From Streptomyces sp. 840.1 (lineage in GTDB: Bacteria; Actinomycetota; Actinomycetes; Streptomycetales; Streptomycetaceae): a stretch of 64,000 nt of DNA. The position numbers and the translations under genes are program-made. The DNA is taken from contig NZ_RJUU01000001.1 in the NCBI RefSeq assembly GCF_003751445.1, positions 749,001 to 813,000 of the forward strand, written 5' to 3'. The notes under the pieces were generated by a model that saw only the letters and a list, made by a program, of their open reading frames with translations, ran no database searches and was not told the origin of the DNA. This document shows, one piece after another, positions 1 to 6,704 of the stretch. Position 1 is the stretch's first letter; every line of letters starts with the position of its first letter.

Positions 1-237
1 GCGGGCCGAGCCGAAGACGCTGATGGCACTCGGCAGTTCGGCCAGCGCGCCGAACCCCTCGACGAACTCCGACTGGATGCGCATCACCCGCCAGGGGTCG
101 GTGTGCACCCACTCGGAGTCACCCTCGGAGTCCAGCAGCCGCTGATCGGTGGTGCCGGGCTGTACCTGGTCCCTGCGGCGCAGCACCGGGCCGAGTCGCT
201 GTTCCTCGGGAGTCCCTGCTCCCTCGGGGTTGCCCAT
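1..237 (-). CDS. TIGR00730/LOG family Rossmann-fold protein (3' part outside window)
   Basis: Only the first 79 codons are inside the window, running off the left edge. The translation contains SEWVHTDPWRVMRIQSEFVE followed by a stretch ending in ISVFGSAR, which is the usual N-terminal lead-in to the Rossmann nucleotide-binding fold of TIGR00730/LOG proteins. Characterised family members hydrolyse cytokinin riboside 5'-monophosphate or related nucleotides; the physiological role in Streptomyces is unclear. The ATG at 237 was chosen because the frame stays open to base 1. It lies downstream of dapE on the same strand, 96 nt after the dapE stop. Confidence 0.8.
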   Translation of the reverse strand, partial: MGNPEGAGTPEEQRLGPVLRRRDQVQPGTTDQRLLDSEGDSEWVHTDPWRVMRIQSEFVEGFGALAELPSAISVFGSAR

Positions 238-333
238 GACCTGCTCCCTCCGACGACGTCAGAGCCACCCTGCGGCGCTCTGTCTTTGCCCAGCGTAGAT
301 CGCCGGACGTTACGGGCAGGGGAATGCCGGAGG

Positions 334-1413
334 TCAGGTCGTGAGCCAGGAGCGGAGCCGCGCCTCGCAGTGGGTGATCCGCTCGACCGCCACGTGCTCG
401 TCGCGCTTGTGGGCGAGGATCGGATCGCCGGGGCCGTAGTTCACGGCGGGGACGCCGAGCGAGCCGAAGCGCGCTACGTCCGTCCAGCCGAACTTGGGCC
501 GGGCGGTGCCGCCGACCGCGTCCATGAACGCCTTGGCCGCGGGGTGGGAGAGGCCGGGCATCGCCGCGCCGGAGTGGTCGTCGACGACGAATTCGGCGAC
601 GCCGCAGCCGGCGAAGACCTCGTGGACGTGGGCCAGCGCCTCCGCCTCGCTCAGGTCGGGGGCGTAGCGGTAGTTGACGACGACGGTGCAGGCGTCGGGG
701 ATGACGTTGTTGGCGACGCCGCCCTCGATGCGTACGGCGTTGAGCCCCTCGTGGAACTCCAGCCCGTCGATCACCGGCTTGCGCGGCTCGTACGCGGCGA
801 GCCTGGCCAGGATCGGGGCGGCGCCGTGGACGGCGTTGGACCCCATCCAGCTGCGCGCGGAGTGCGCCCGCTCCCCTTCTGTACGGAGGAGGACGCGCAG
901 CGTGCCCTGGCAGCCGCCCTCGACCTCGCCGTTGGAGCCCTCCAGGAGGACGGCGAAGTCGGCCGCCAGCCAGTCGGGGTGGGCGTCGGCGATGTGTCCG
1001 AGGCCGTTGAGGTGTGCGGCGACCTCCTCGTTGTCGTAGAAGACGAAGGTGAGGTCGCGGTTGGGCTCGGGCACCGTAGCGGCGATCCTCAGCTGGACCG
1101 CGACGCCGGACTTCATGTCGGAGGTCCCGCAGCCCCACAGCAGCCCGTCGGCGTCGAGCCGGGAGGGCACGTTGTCCGCGATCGGCACGGTGTCGATGTG
1201 CCCGGCGAGCAGGACGCGCTCGGCGCGGCCGAGGTCCGTCCTGGCGACGACGTTGTTGCCGTACCGGTCAACGGTCAGGTGCGGGAGGGTCCGCAGCGCC
1301 GTTTCGATGGCGTCAGCGAGGTCCTTCTCGTCCCCGCTGACCGAGGGGAAGTCGACGAGCCGGGCGGTCAGCGCGGGTCCGTCCAGTGTGAGGTCAAGGG
1401 TGCTTTCGGCCAT
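334..1413 (-). CDS. dapE: Succinyl-diaminopimelate desuccinylase DapE
   Basis: M20 metallopeptidase, 359 aa, which removes succinate from N-succinyl-LL-2,6-diaminopimelate in the lysine/meso-DAP pathway in the cytoplasm. Visible di-zinc motifs are GHIDTVP (H72, D74), GTSDMKSG (D99) and the catalytic/metal acidic pair NEE (E129, E130); a dimerisation-type lid domain and a C-terminal TDVARFG segment follow. The length is that of actinobacterial DapE. The start at 1413 is 7 nt after a TAGGGT -10 box, so the mRNA is probably leaderless. The reading frame continues upstream without a plausible start. dapC lies 1.7 kb away on the same strand, supporting the pathway assignment. Confidence 0.93.
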   Translation of the reverse strand: MAESTLDLTLDGPALTARLVDFPSVSGDEKDLADAIETALRTLPHLTVDRYGNNVVARTDLGRAERVLLAGHIDTVPIADNVPSRLDADGLLWGCGTSDMKSGVAVQLRIAATVPEPNRDLTFVFYDNEEVAAHLNGLGHIADAHPDWLAADFAVLLEGSNGEVEGGCQGTLRVLLRTEGERAHSARSWMGSNAVHGAAPILARLAAYEPRKPVIDGLEFHEGLNAVRIEGGVANNVIPDACTVVVNYRYAPDLSEAEALAHVHEVFAGCGVAEFVVDDHSGAAMPGLSHPAAKAFMDAVGGTARPKFGWTDVARFGSLGVPAVNYGPGDPILAHKRDEHVAVERITHCEARLRSWLTT

Positions 1414-1420
1414 GGCTACG

Positions 1421-1442
1421 ACCCTAGTGCCTCGCGTACGGT
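1421..1442. promoter_or_regulatory. Overlapping divergent promoters giving two leaderless mRNAs
   Basis: Only 35 nt separate dapE from the divergent gene at 1449. On the minus strand TAGGGT (1421-1426) ends 7 nt before the dapE ATG. On the plus strand TACGGT (1437-1442) ends 6 nt before the GTG at 1449. Both match the actinobacterial TANNNT -10 and place +1 on the start codon, so neither mRNA would carry a ribosome binding site. The -35 regions are not recognisable. Confidence 0.6.
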
Positions 1443-1448
1443 GGCCCC

Positions 1449-2399
1449 GTGCCCCGGACCGACTCCTCCGCCCGCCGACACACCGGCCGCCGCCGCAGCC
1501 GCCGGCTCCGTCTCGCGGCCGCCTTCGCCGTGCTCGTGGCCGTGGGCGGTTATCTGACCGTCTCCTACCTTTCGGGCGGTACGAGCTCCGACCAGTGCAC
1601 GGTGCGGTCGGCGGACGGTTCGTCCGGCGCGGGGCGTACCTACCGGCTGAGTCCGGAGCAGGCCGCGAACGCCGCGACGATCTCGGCCGTCGGGACCACG
1701 CGCGGGATGCCGGAGCGGGCGGTGACGATCGCGCTGGCGACGGCCCTCCAGGAGTCCGGGCTGCGCAACATCGACCACGGCGACCGGGACTCCCTGGGGC
1801 TGTTCCAGCAGCGGCCCTCGCAGGGCTGGGGCACGGGTCAGCAGATCCTGGACCCGGTGTACTCGGCCGGGAAGTTCTACGAGCACCTGGCCGAGGTCCC
1901 GGGCTACTCGCGGCTGCCGCTGACGGTGGCCGCTCAGCGCGTGCAGCGCAGCGGTTTCCCGCAGGCGTACGCGAAGCACGAGCCGGACGCCGCGCTGCTC
2001 GCGGCCGTGCTGACCGGCCGGACGCCGGCCGCGCTGACCTGTTCGCCGCCGCGCAGCACGGCCGGGACGGGCGATGTCTCGAAGGTCCGGGCCGCGCTGA
2101 CCCGTAGTTTCGGGAAGGACGCGCTGCCGTCCGCGGACGCGGCGGACAGCCGGACCCCGACCGCCGGTGCGACGGCCCGGGGCTCACTCTCGGTGCCGGT
2201 GCGCTCGGGCGGCGCGGCCGCGAAGAGCGGTGTTCCGCAGCACGGCTGGGAGCTCGCGCACTGGGCGGTCGCGCAGTCCGAGGGGCTGGGCATCGACGAG
2301 GTCGCGTACGCGGGCCGGGTGTGGAAGGCCGGGTCGGGCTGGCGGACCGAAAGCGTGAAAACGGGCACCACAGAGGTCCGTATGCGCTTCGTGCATTAG
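1449..2399 (+). CDS. Membrane-anchored lytic-transglycosylase-like hypothetical protein
   Basis: 316 aa with an Arg-rich N-terminus, one signal-anchor helix (about residues 23-43) and an extracytoplasmic region. The segment ALQESGLRNIDHGDRDSLGLFQQRPSQGWG has the E-S-G...D-S-x-G-L-F-Q-Q-R-P pattern of lysozyme/transglycosylase-like proteins, the glutamate being the candidate catalytic residue. Database entries of this type are often labelled heavy metal transporter, which nothing in the sequence supports. The GTG at 1449 lies directly after a -10 box, consistent with a leaderless message. The C-terminal 100 residues have no family I recognise. Cell-wall remodelling is an inference from the motif only. 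Confidence 0.72.
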   Translation: MPRTDSSARRHTGRRRSRRLRLAAAFAVLVAVGGYLTVSYLSGGTSSDQCTVRSADGSSGAGRTYRLSPEQAANAATISAVGTTRGMPERAVTIALATALQESGLRNIDHGDRDSLGLFQQRPSQGWGTGQQILDPVYSAGKFYEHLAEVPGYSRLPLTVAAQRVQRSGFPQAYAKHEPDAALLAAVLTGRTPAALTCSPPRSTAGTGDVSKVRAALTRSFGKDALPSADAADSRTPTAGATARGSLSVPVRSGGAAAKSGVPQHGWELAHWAVAQSEGLGIDEVAYAGRVWKAGSGWRTESVKTGTTEVRMRFVH

Positions 2400-2402
2400 T
2401 GC

Positions 2403-2431
2403 GGCCGGTCCCTCGTACAGGGGGTCCGGCC
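2403..2431 (+). terminator. Hairpin after the gene ending at 2399
   Basis: GGCCGG and TCCC arms pair with GGG and CCGGCC around a TCGTACA loop with one mismatch. It starts 4 nt after the stop codon, has no U-tract, and is typical of weak GC-rich Streptomyces terminators. Confidence 0.4.
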
Positions 2432-2687
2432 ATTCCCGGAACGGGCTCCGCACACGGGTGCGCGTGACCCGCCCGGGAGGGCCCAATTTCCTTGCGGGAA
2501 AAGGGAAGTGACGGTTCGTCCAACGGTCGGGCAATGCATTGTCTGCCCGGGTTCCTCCGTTGCGGATTATGTGACGCATTGCCGACTCTTTACGTCGGTT
2601 CACCGCAACCTCCCCCGCCCCCAGGACGGTTGTCATGACGTCCGGTCCACGGACAGCGCAGATTCCACACCCCGTCGAAGGAGCATC
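2432..2687. other. 256-nt intergenic region without a gene
   Basis: Contains a 10-bp perfect palindrome CAATGCATTG (2532-2541) inside GGGC...GCCC arms, a possible operator for the secreted protein gene at 2688. No convincing ORF with a ribosome binding site was found. A longer in-frame start for the 2688 gene exists upstream but lacks a Shine-Dalgarno sequence. Confidence 0.35.
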
Positions 2688-3056
2688 ATGTCCCTCCCCC
2701 TGACCCGTCGGATCGCCCGTACCGCGCTGCTGATCGCGGCGGGTGCGGCCCCCGTGGTCGGTGCGGCCGGCGCCGCCGGTGCCGCGGAGCTCCCGCAGGC
2801 TCCGGAGCTCGGCGGTCTCACCACCGTCGACGGCGCCGGTCTCGGCAAGACGGTCGACGGCGTGTCCAAGCAGGGCGCCGAGACCGGCGGCAAGGTCGTC
2901 GGGACCACGCTGCCGGTGGCGAGCAAGACCCTCGGCGAGACGGCCGGCAAGGCCGCCCCCGCCGTCGGCAAGGTCGCGACCGGCGGCGCGGCCAAGGGCG
3001 GACTGCCCACCGGCAGCCTCGGCGGCCTGCCGACGCAGGGCCTGCCGCTCGGCTGA
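2688..3056 (+). CDS. Small secreted Ala/Gly-rich protein
   Basis: 122 aa. The start at 2688 follows a good Shine-Dalgarno GAAGGAG 6 nt upstream and immediately gives a signal peptide (MSLPLTRRIARTALLIAAGA, cleavage likely after an A-G-A-A motif near residue 30). The mature part is about 90 residues rich in Gly, Ala, Val, Lys and Thr, with repeated TGGKVVGTTLP / ETAGKAAPAVGK / TGGAAKGGLP-like units and a LGGLPTQGLPLG tail. It resembles small exported Streptomyces proteins that are often mislabelled ATP-binding protein; no nucleotide-binding motif is present. Extracytoplasmic and of unknown function. A strong bidirectional terminator follows. Confidence 0.75.
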   Translation: MSLPLTRRIARTALLIAAGAAPVVGAAGAAGAAELPQAPELGGLTTVDGAGLGKTVDGVSKQGAETGGKVVGTTLPVASKTLGETAGKAAPAVGKVATGGAAKGGLPTGSLGGLPTQGLPLG

Positions 3057-3078
3057 TCCACGCCGCACCGGTACAGCA

Positions 3079-3124
3079 ACGCGCGAGGGCCTGAGGGGTG
3101 CGCACCCCTCAGGCCCTCGCGCGT
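3079..3124. terminator. 46-nt perfect palindrome between convergent genes
   Basis: The whole 46 nt equals its own reverse complement (arms beginning ACGCGCGAGGGCC and ending at a GTGCGCAC centre), giving about 21 bp of stem. It lies between the stop at 3056 (+) and the dapC stop at 3141 (-), so it would terminate both transcripts. There is no T-tract on either side. Confidence 0.8.
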
Positions 3125-3140
3125 GTCACCGGACGGGTGC

Positions 3141-4238
3141 TCAGCCCAGCCGCTTGACCGCGGCCGCCACGCGCTCGTCAGTGGCCGTGAACGCCACGCG
3201 CACGAAGCGGTCGCCGGCCGGGCCGTAGAAGTCCCCGGGCGCCACCAGGATGCCGAGCTCCGCCAGGTACGCCACGGTGTCCCAGCAGGGCTCGTCGCGG
3301 GTCGCCCACAGGTAGAGGCTCGCCTCGCTGTGCTCGATCCGGAAGCCGTGGGCCTCCAGCGCCGTGCGCAGGGCGGCGCGGCGGGCGGCGTAGCGGGCGC
3401 GCTGCTCGGTCACGTGCGCGTCGTCACCGAGCGCGGCCACGGCGGCCGCCTGGACCGGTGCGGGCGTCATCATCCCGCCGTGCTTGCGGATCAGCAGCAG
3501 CTCACCCAGGACGGCCGCGTCGCCCGCGATGAAGGCGGCCCGGTACCCGGCGAGGTTGGACCGCTTGGAGAGCGAGTGGACGGCGACGACGCCCTCGTAC
3601 GTACCGCCGCAGACGTCCGGGTGGAGCACCGAGACCGGTTCGGCCTCCCAGCCCAGCTCCAGGTAGCACTCGTCGCTGAGGACCAGCACGTCGTGCTCGC
3701 GCGCCCAGGCCACGATCCGGGTCAGCTCGTCCTTGGCCAGCACCTTGCCGGTCGGGTTGGACGGGGAGTTGAGCCAGAGCAGCTTGAGCCCGGCCGGGTC
3801 CAGCTCGGTCGGGTCGTCGTACGCGACCGGCTCGGCGCCGCAGAGCCGGGCGCCGACCTCGTAGGTCGGGTAGGCGAGCCGGGGGTAGGCGACCTTGTCG
3901 CCGGCGCCGAGGCCGAGCTGGGTCGGCAGCCAGGCCACCAGTTCCTTGGAGCCGACGACGGGCAGCACGTTCTCGTGGGCCACCGAGAGAGCGCCGAGCC
4001 GCCGCTCCACCCAGCCGGTGAGCGCGTCGCGCAGCGCGGCGGTCCCCCACACCGTCGGGTAGCCGGGGCTGTCCGAAGCGGCGACGAGCGCCCGCTGGAT
4101 CAGCTCGGGCACCGGGTCGACGGGGGTGCCGACGGACAGGTCCACGATGCCGTCCGGGTGGCCCTCGGCCGTCGACTTGTAGGGCGCGAGCCGGTCCCAG
4201 GGAAAGACGGGGAGGCGGGAGGAGACTGCTGCGGACAC
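3141..4238 (-). CDS. dapC: Succinyldiaminopimelate transaminase DapC
   Basis: 365 aa fold-type I PLP aminotransferase converting N-succinyl-2-amino-6-ketopimelate to N-succinyl-LL-DAP with glutamate. Visible landmarks are NSPSNPTG (N161), SDECY (D189, Y192) and the PLP lysine in SLSKRSN (K225). The N-terminus RLPVFPWDRLAPY and VDLSVGTPVDPVP is characteristic of the actinobacterial DapC group. The GTG start at 4238 has an AGAG ribosome binding site 8 nt upstream. The gene follows fdxA on the same strand with a 158-nt gap, and dapE is nearby, so two steps of the succinylase branch of lysine synthesis are clustered. Confidence 0.92.
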   Translation of the reverse strand: MSAAVSSRLPVFPWDRLAPYKSTAEGHPDGIVDLSVGTPVDPVPELIQRALVAASDSPGYPTVWGTAALRDALTGWVERRLGALSVAHENVLPVVGSKELVAWLPTQLGLGAGDKVAYPRLAYPTYEVGARLCGAEPVAYDDPTELDPAGLKLLWLNSPSNPTGKVLAKDELTRIVAWAREHDVLVLSDECYLELGWEAEPVSVLHPDVCGGTYEGVVAVHSLSKRSNLAGYRAAFIAGDAAVLGELLLIRKHGGMMTPAPVQAAAVAALGDDAHVTEQRARYAARRAALRTALEAHGFRIEHSEASLYLWATRDEPCWDTVAYLAELGILVAPGDFYGPAGDRFVRVAFTATDERVAAAVKRLG

Positions 4239-4396
4239 GGATCTCTGCTTTCTGGTGCGGGGTTCGGGCTCATGACGCGGCGGGGGTCACGGCCGACGTG
4301 ACGGCCGGCGTCGCGGCGTGGAGGGGTGCGGAAACGCCTCGGTCCCGCACGGTGACGAGCCGTACGGGACCGGGGTGACGCACGTGCCGGACGCTG

Positions 4397-4717
4397 CTAC
4401 TGGTTCTGCGGCGGCAGGGCCGCGATGAACGCGTGGTCGCGCTCGATCAGACCCAGCTTGGAAGCACCACCCGGCGACCCGAGGTCGTCGAAGAACTCGA
4501 CGTTCGCCTTGTAGTAGTCCTTCCACTCCTCCGGGGTGTCGTCCTCGTAGAAGATCGCCTCGACCGGGCAGACCGGCTCACAGGCCCCACAGTCGACGCA
4601 CTCGTCCGGGTGGATGTACAAGGACCGCTGGCCCTCATAGATACAGTCGACGGGGCACTCTTCGATGCAGGCCTTGTCCTTTACGTCGACACAAGGCTGC
4701 GCGATGACGTAGGTCAC
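4397..4717 (-). CDS. fdxA: Seven-iron ferredoxin FdxA
   Basis: 106 aa ferredoxin with the [3Fe-4S][4Fe-4S] pattern: C9, C17 and C50 for the three-iron cluster, C21, C40, C43 and C46 for the four-iron cluster, plus the free C25, as in Azotobacter FdI-type proteins. The acidic C-terminal extension EEWKDYYKANVEFFDDLGSPGG is typical of actinobacterial FdxA. The GTG at 4717 was chosen because it gives the canonical TYVIAQPCVD N-terminus and has an AGGAGGA Shine-Dalgarno sequence about 10 nt upstream; the longer frame adds unrelated Arg-rich residues. Cytoplasmic electron carrier, probably for P450s or other oxidoreductases; the partner is unknown. Confidence 0.93.
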   Translation of the reverse strand: MTYVIAQPCVDVKDKACIEECPVDCIYEGQRSLYIHPDECVDCGACEPVCPVEAIFYEDDTPEEWKDYYKANVEFFDDLGSPGGASKLGLIERDHAFIAALPPQNQ

Positions 4718-4784
4718 GCTGTCGTTCCTCCTCGGTAGGGCGTTGGCTCTCGCGCGGGAGCGCGGCGTCGTCGATGCCCGCACC

Positions 4785-4792
4785 TAGTATCT
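4785..4792. promoter_or_regulatory. Candidate bidirectional -10 region for fdxA and the acetyltransferase gene
   Basis: TAGTAT (4785-4790) is a good plus-strand -10 for the gene at 4835 and overlaps a minus-strand GATACT. No -35 was recognised. The only AT-rich spot in the 117-nt divergent gap. Confidence 0.35.
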
Positions 4793-4834
4793 CCGTTCCC
4801 GGGCACGATCCGAACAGGAGGGGCGGACAGAGCT

Positions 4835-5836
4835 GTGGAATTCACCATCGGCGGACGGCTGGAGATCCGGATCACACCGGCTGACGTGGGCAAACGGGTC
4901 TCGGTCCGCCGCCTGCTCCAGGACGGTCCGCAGGGGCCGAAATTCACTGACACGGTTGGTGTTCTCACATCGTGGGACGGTGGTGTGCTGTCCGTCACAC
5001 CGAAGAGCGGTGAGACCGTCCGCATCGTGGAATCGTCCCTGGTGGCGGGGAAGACCGTACCGGCCGCGCCGCCCAGGCGACGCGGCCCGGCGGCCTCCTT
5101 CGGCGAACTCGCCCGGGTCTGTGCCCGCGCCTGGCAGCCGGTGGAGAGCGAGCCGCTCGGTGACTGGCTGCTGCGCTCCGCCGGCGGTTTCACCCGGCGC
5201 GCCAACTCCGTACTGCCGCTCGGGGATCCGGGCGTTCCGCTCGACGCCGCGCTCGCGCGGGTCCGGCAGTGGTACGCGGACCGGGGACTGGTGCCGTACG
5301 TCCAGACGGCGACCGGGGCGCAGGGCACCCAGGAGGAGCTGTGCGCGGCGCTGGAGGCACACGGGTGGCGGCGCGAGGTGACGGCGGAGGTGCGGATCGC
5401 GGCGCTGGCCCCGATCGGTGATCTGGCGGCCGAGGTGTCGCGGGTGCGCCTCAGCCGCTCGGTGGACGCGGCGTGGCTCTCGCGCTACCAGCGCTTCGAG
5501 ACCCCGGGCCCGGAGGTCGGGGCGGTGCTCGGCAGCGGTCCGTCCGTGTGGTTCGCGACCGTGCCCGGCGATGACGGCGGGGCCGCGCCCGCCGCGATCG
5601 GCCGCTGCGTGGTGGACGGGCGGTGGGCCGGGTTCATGGCCGTCGAGGTGGCCCCGGAGCACCGGCGCCGGGGACTGGCCACCACGGTGATGACCGCACT
5701 GGCCCGGCAGGCCATGGACGAGGGCGCCTCGGCCGGGTGGCTCCAGGTGGAGGCGGAGAACGAGGGCGCCCGTGCGCTGTACGACGGGATGGGGTTCGCC
5801 ACCCACCACCGCTACCACCACTTCCGGCCGGCGTAG
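4835..5836 (+). CDS. GNAT family N-acetyltransferase with N-terminal SH3-like extension
   Basis: 333 aa. About the first 75 residues form a separate beta-rich domain (MEFTIGGRLEIRITPADVGKR ... VGVLTSWDGGVLSV), followed by a low-conservation middle and a C-terminal GNAT fold (about residues 200-333). The acetyl-CoA pyrophosphate loop is VEVAPEHRRRGLATTVM (R-x-x-G-L/G-T pattern) and the terminal motif is VEAENEGARALYDGMGF. Substrate cannot be predicted. The GTG start at 4835 is preceded by GGAGGGGC at a long spacing. The downstream SirB1-like gene begins 4 nt after the stop, so the two are co-transcribed. Confidence 0.85.
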   Translation: MEFTIGGRLEIRITPADVGKRVSVRRLLQDGPQGPKFTDTVGVLTSWDGGVLSVTPKSGETVRIVESSLVAGKTVPAAPPRRRGPAASFGELARVCARAWQPVESEPLGDWLLRSAGGFTRRANSVLPLGDPGVPLDAALARVRQWYADRGLVPYVQTATGAQGTQEELCAALEAHGWRREVTAEVRIAALAPIGDLAAEVSRVRLSRSVDAAWLSRYQRFETPGPEVGAVLGSGPSVWFATVPGDDGGAAPAAIGRCVVDGRWAGFMAVEVAPEHRRRGLATTVMTALARQAMDEGASAGWLQVEAENEGARALYDGMGFATHHRYHHFRPA

Positions 5837-5840
5837 CGCG

Positions 5841-6680
5841 ATGGCTCCCGAGGGGCGCGACAGGGAAGAGATCCGCCGCCGGTTCGCCGAGGAGGCGCGG
5901 GCCGAGCGGCCGGACCTGGCACTGCTCTGCCTGCTGCTGGCGGCGGAGGCGGATCCCGCGCTGGACGCGAACGGGATCGACGCGGCGCAGATCGAGCTGG
6001 ACCGGCTCGCGGGCCTGCTGCCGTACGGGCTGCGCGGCGGCCGGGCCTGGGCCTCCGCACTGGCCGAACTGCTCGGTGAGCGGTACGGGTTCGAGGGCTC
6101 GTCGGCGGAGTACCAGCGCCTGGAATCGTCCCTGCTGCACGAGGTGCTGCGGCGCCGGCGGGGGCTGCCGATCCTGCTGTCGGTGGTGTGGATCGAGGTG
6201 GCCCGGCGGGCGGGCGCCCCGGTGTACGGGGTGGCGCTGCCGGGCCACTTCGTGGTCGGTTTCGGCGATCCGCAGGAGCGGGTGCTGGCCGATCCGTTCG
6301 CCGGCGGCCGTCCGCTGTCGGGCCAGGACGCGGAGCTGCTGGTGACGAGCACCACCGGGGAGCCGCTGGAGCCGTCGATGCTGGTGCCCGCGCGGCCGCT
6401 GGAGACGGTGCTGCGGATCCTGAACAACATCCGGGCCTGGGCGGCGGCCCGCCCGGAGCGCTCCGACGTGGCGCTGTGGGCGGTGGAGCTGTCCCTGCTG
6501 CTGCCCTCGCACCCGGCCCGGCTGCGGTACGAACGGGCCCAGTTGCTGGTCCGCAGCGGGGAGTTCCTGCGCGGGGCGGCGGAGCTGGAGGAGTACGCGG
6601 ACGTGGTCGCGGACGTCGAGCCGGAGGCCGCGGAGGCGGTCCGGCGCAGCGCGCGGGCGGCGCGGGCCCGGCTGAACTGA
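5841..6680 (+). CDS. SirB1 / transglutaminase-like family protein
   Basis: 279 aa. The segment RRRRGLPILLSVVWIEVARRAGAPVYGVALPGHFVVGF matches the SirB1/transglutaminase-like core seen downstream of prmC in other bacteria (typically R-x-G-x-P-I-x-L...V...P-G-H-F). The C-terminal half (EPSMLVPARPLETVLRILNNIRAWAAARPERSD) resembles the TPR-like tail of the family (helical, with LNNIR). The usual catalytic cysteine of true transglutaminases is not obvious, as is common in this family. Start at ATG 5841, 4 nt after the acetyltransferase stop, indicates translational coupling. Function unknown; cytoplasmic. Confidence 0.82.
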   Translation: MAPEGRDREEIRRRFAEEARAERPDLALLCLLLAAEADPALDANGIDAAQIELDRLAGLLPYGLRGGRAWASALAELLGERYGFEGSSAEYQRLESSLLHEVLRRRRGLPILLSVVWIEVARRAGAPVYGVALPGHFVVGFGDPQERVLADPFAGGRPLSGQDAELLVTSTTGEPLEPSMLVPARPLETVLRILNNIRAWAAARPERSDVALWAVELSLLLPSHPARLRYERAQLLVRSGEFLRGAAELEEYADVVADVEPEAAEAVRRSARAARARLN

Positions 6681-6704
6681 GCCGGCGGCGGGCCCTGGGC
6701 CGCC

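Noticed and set aside
2508..2687. Upstream extension of the secreted protein to 2508
   Set aside because: No ribosome binding site; the signal peptide begins at 2688 behind GAAGGAG.
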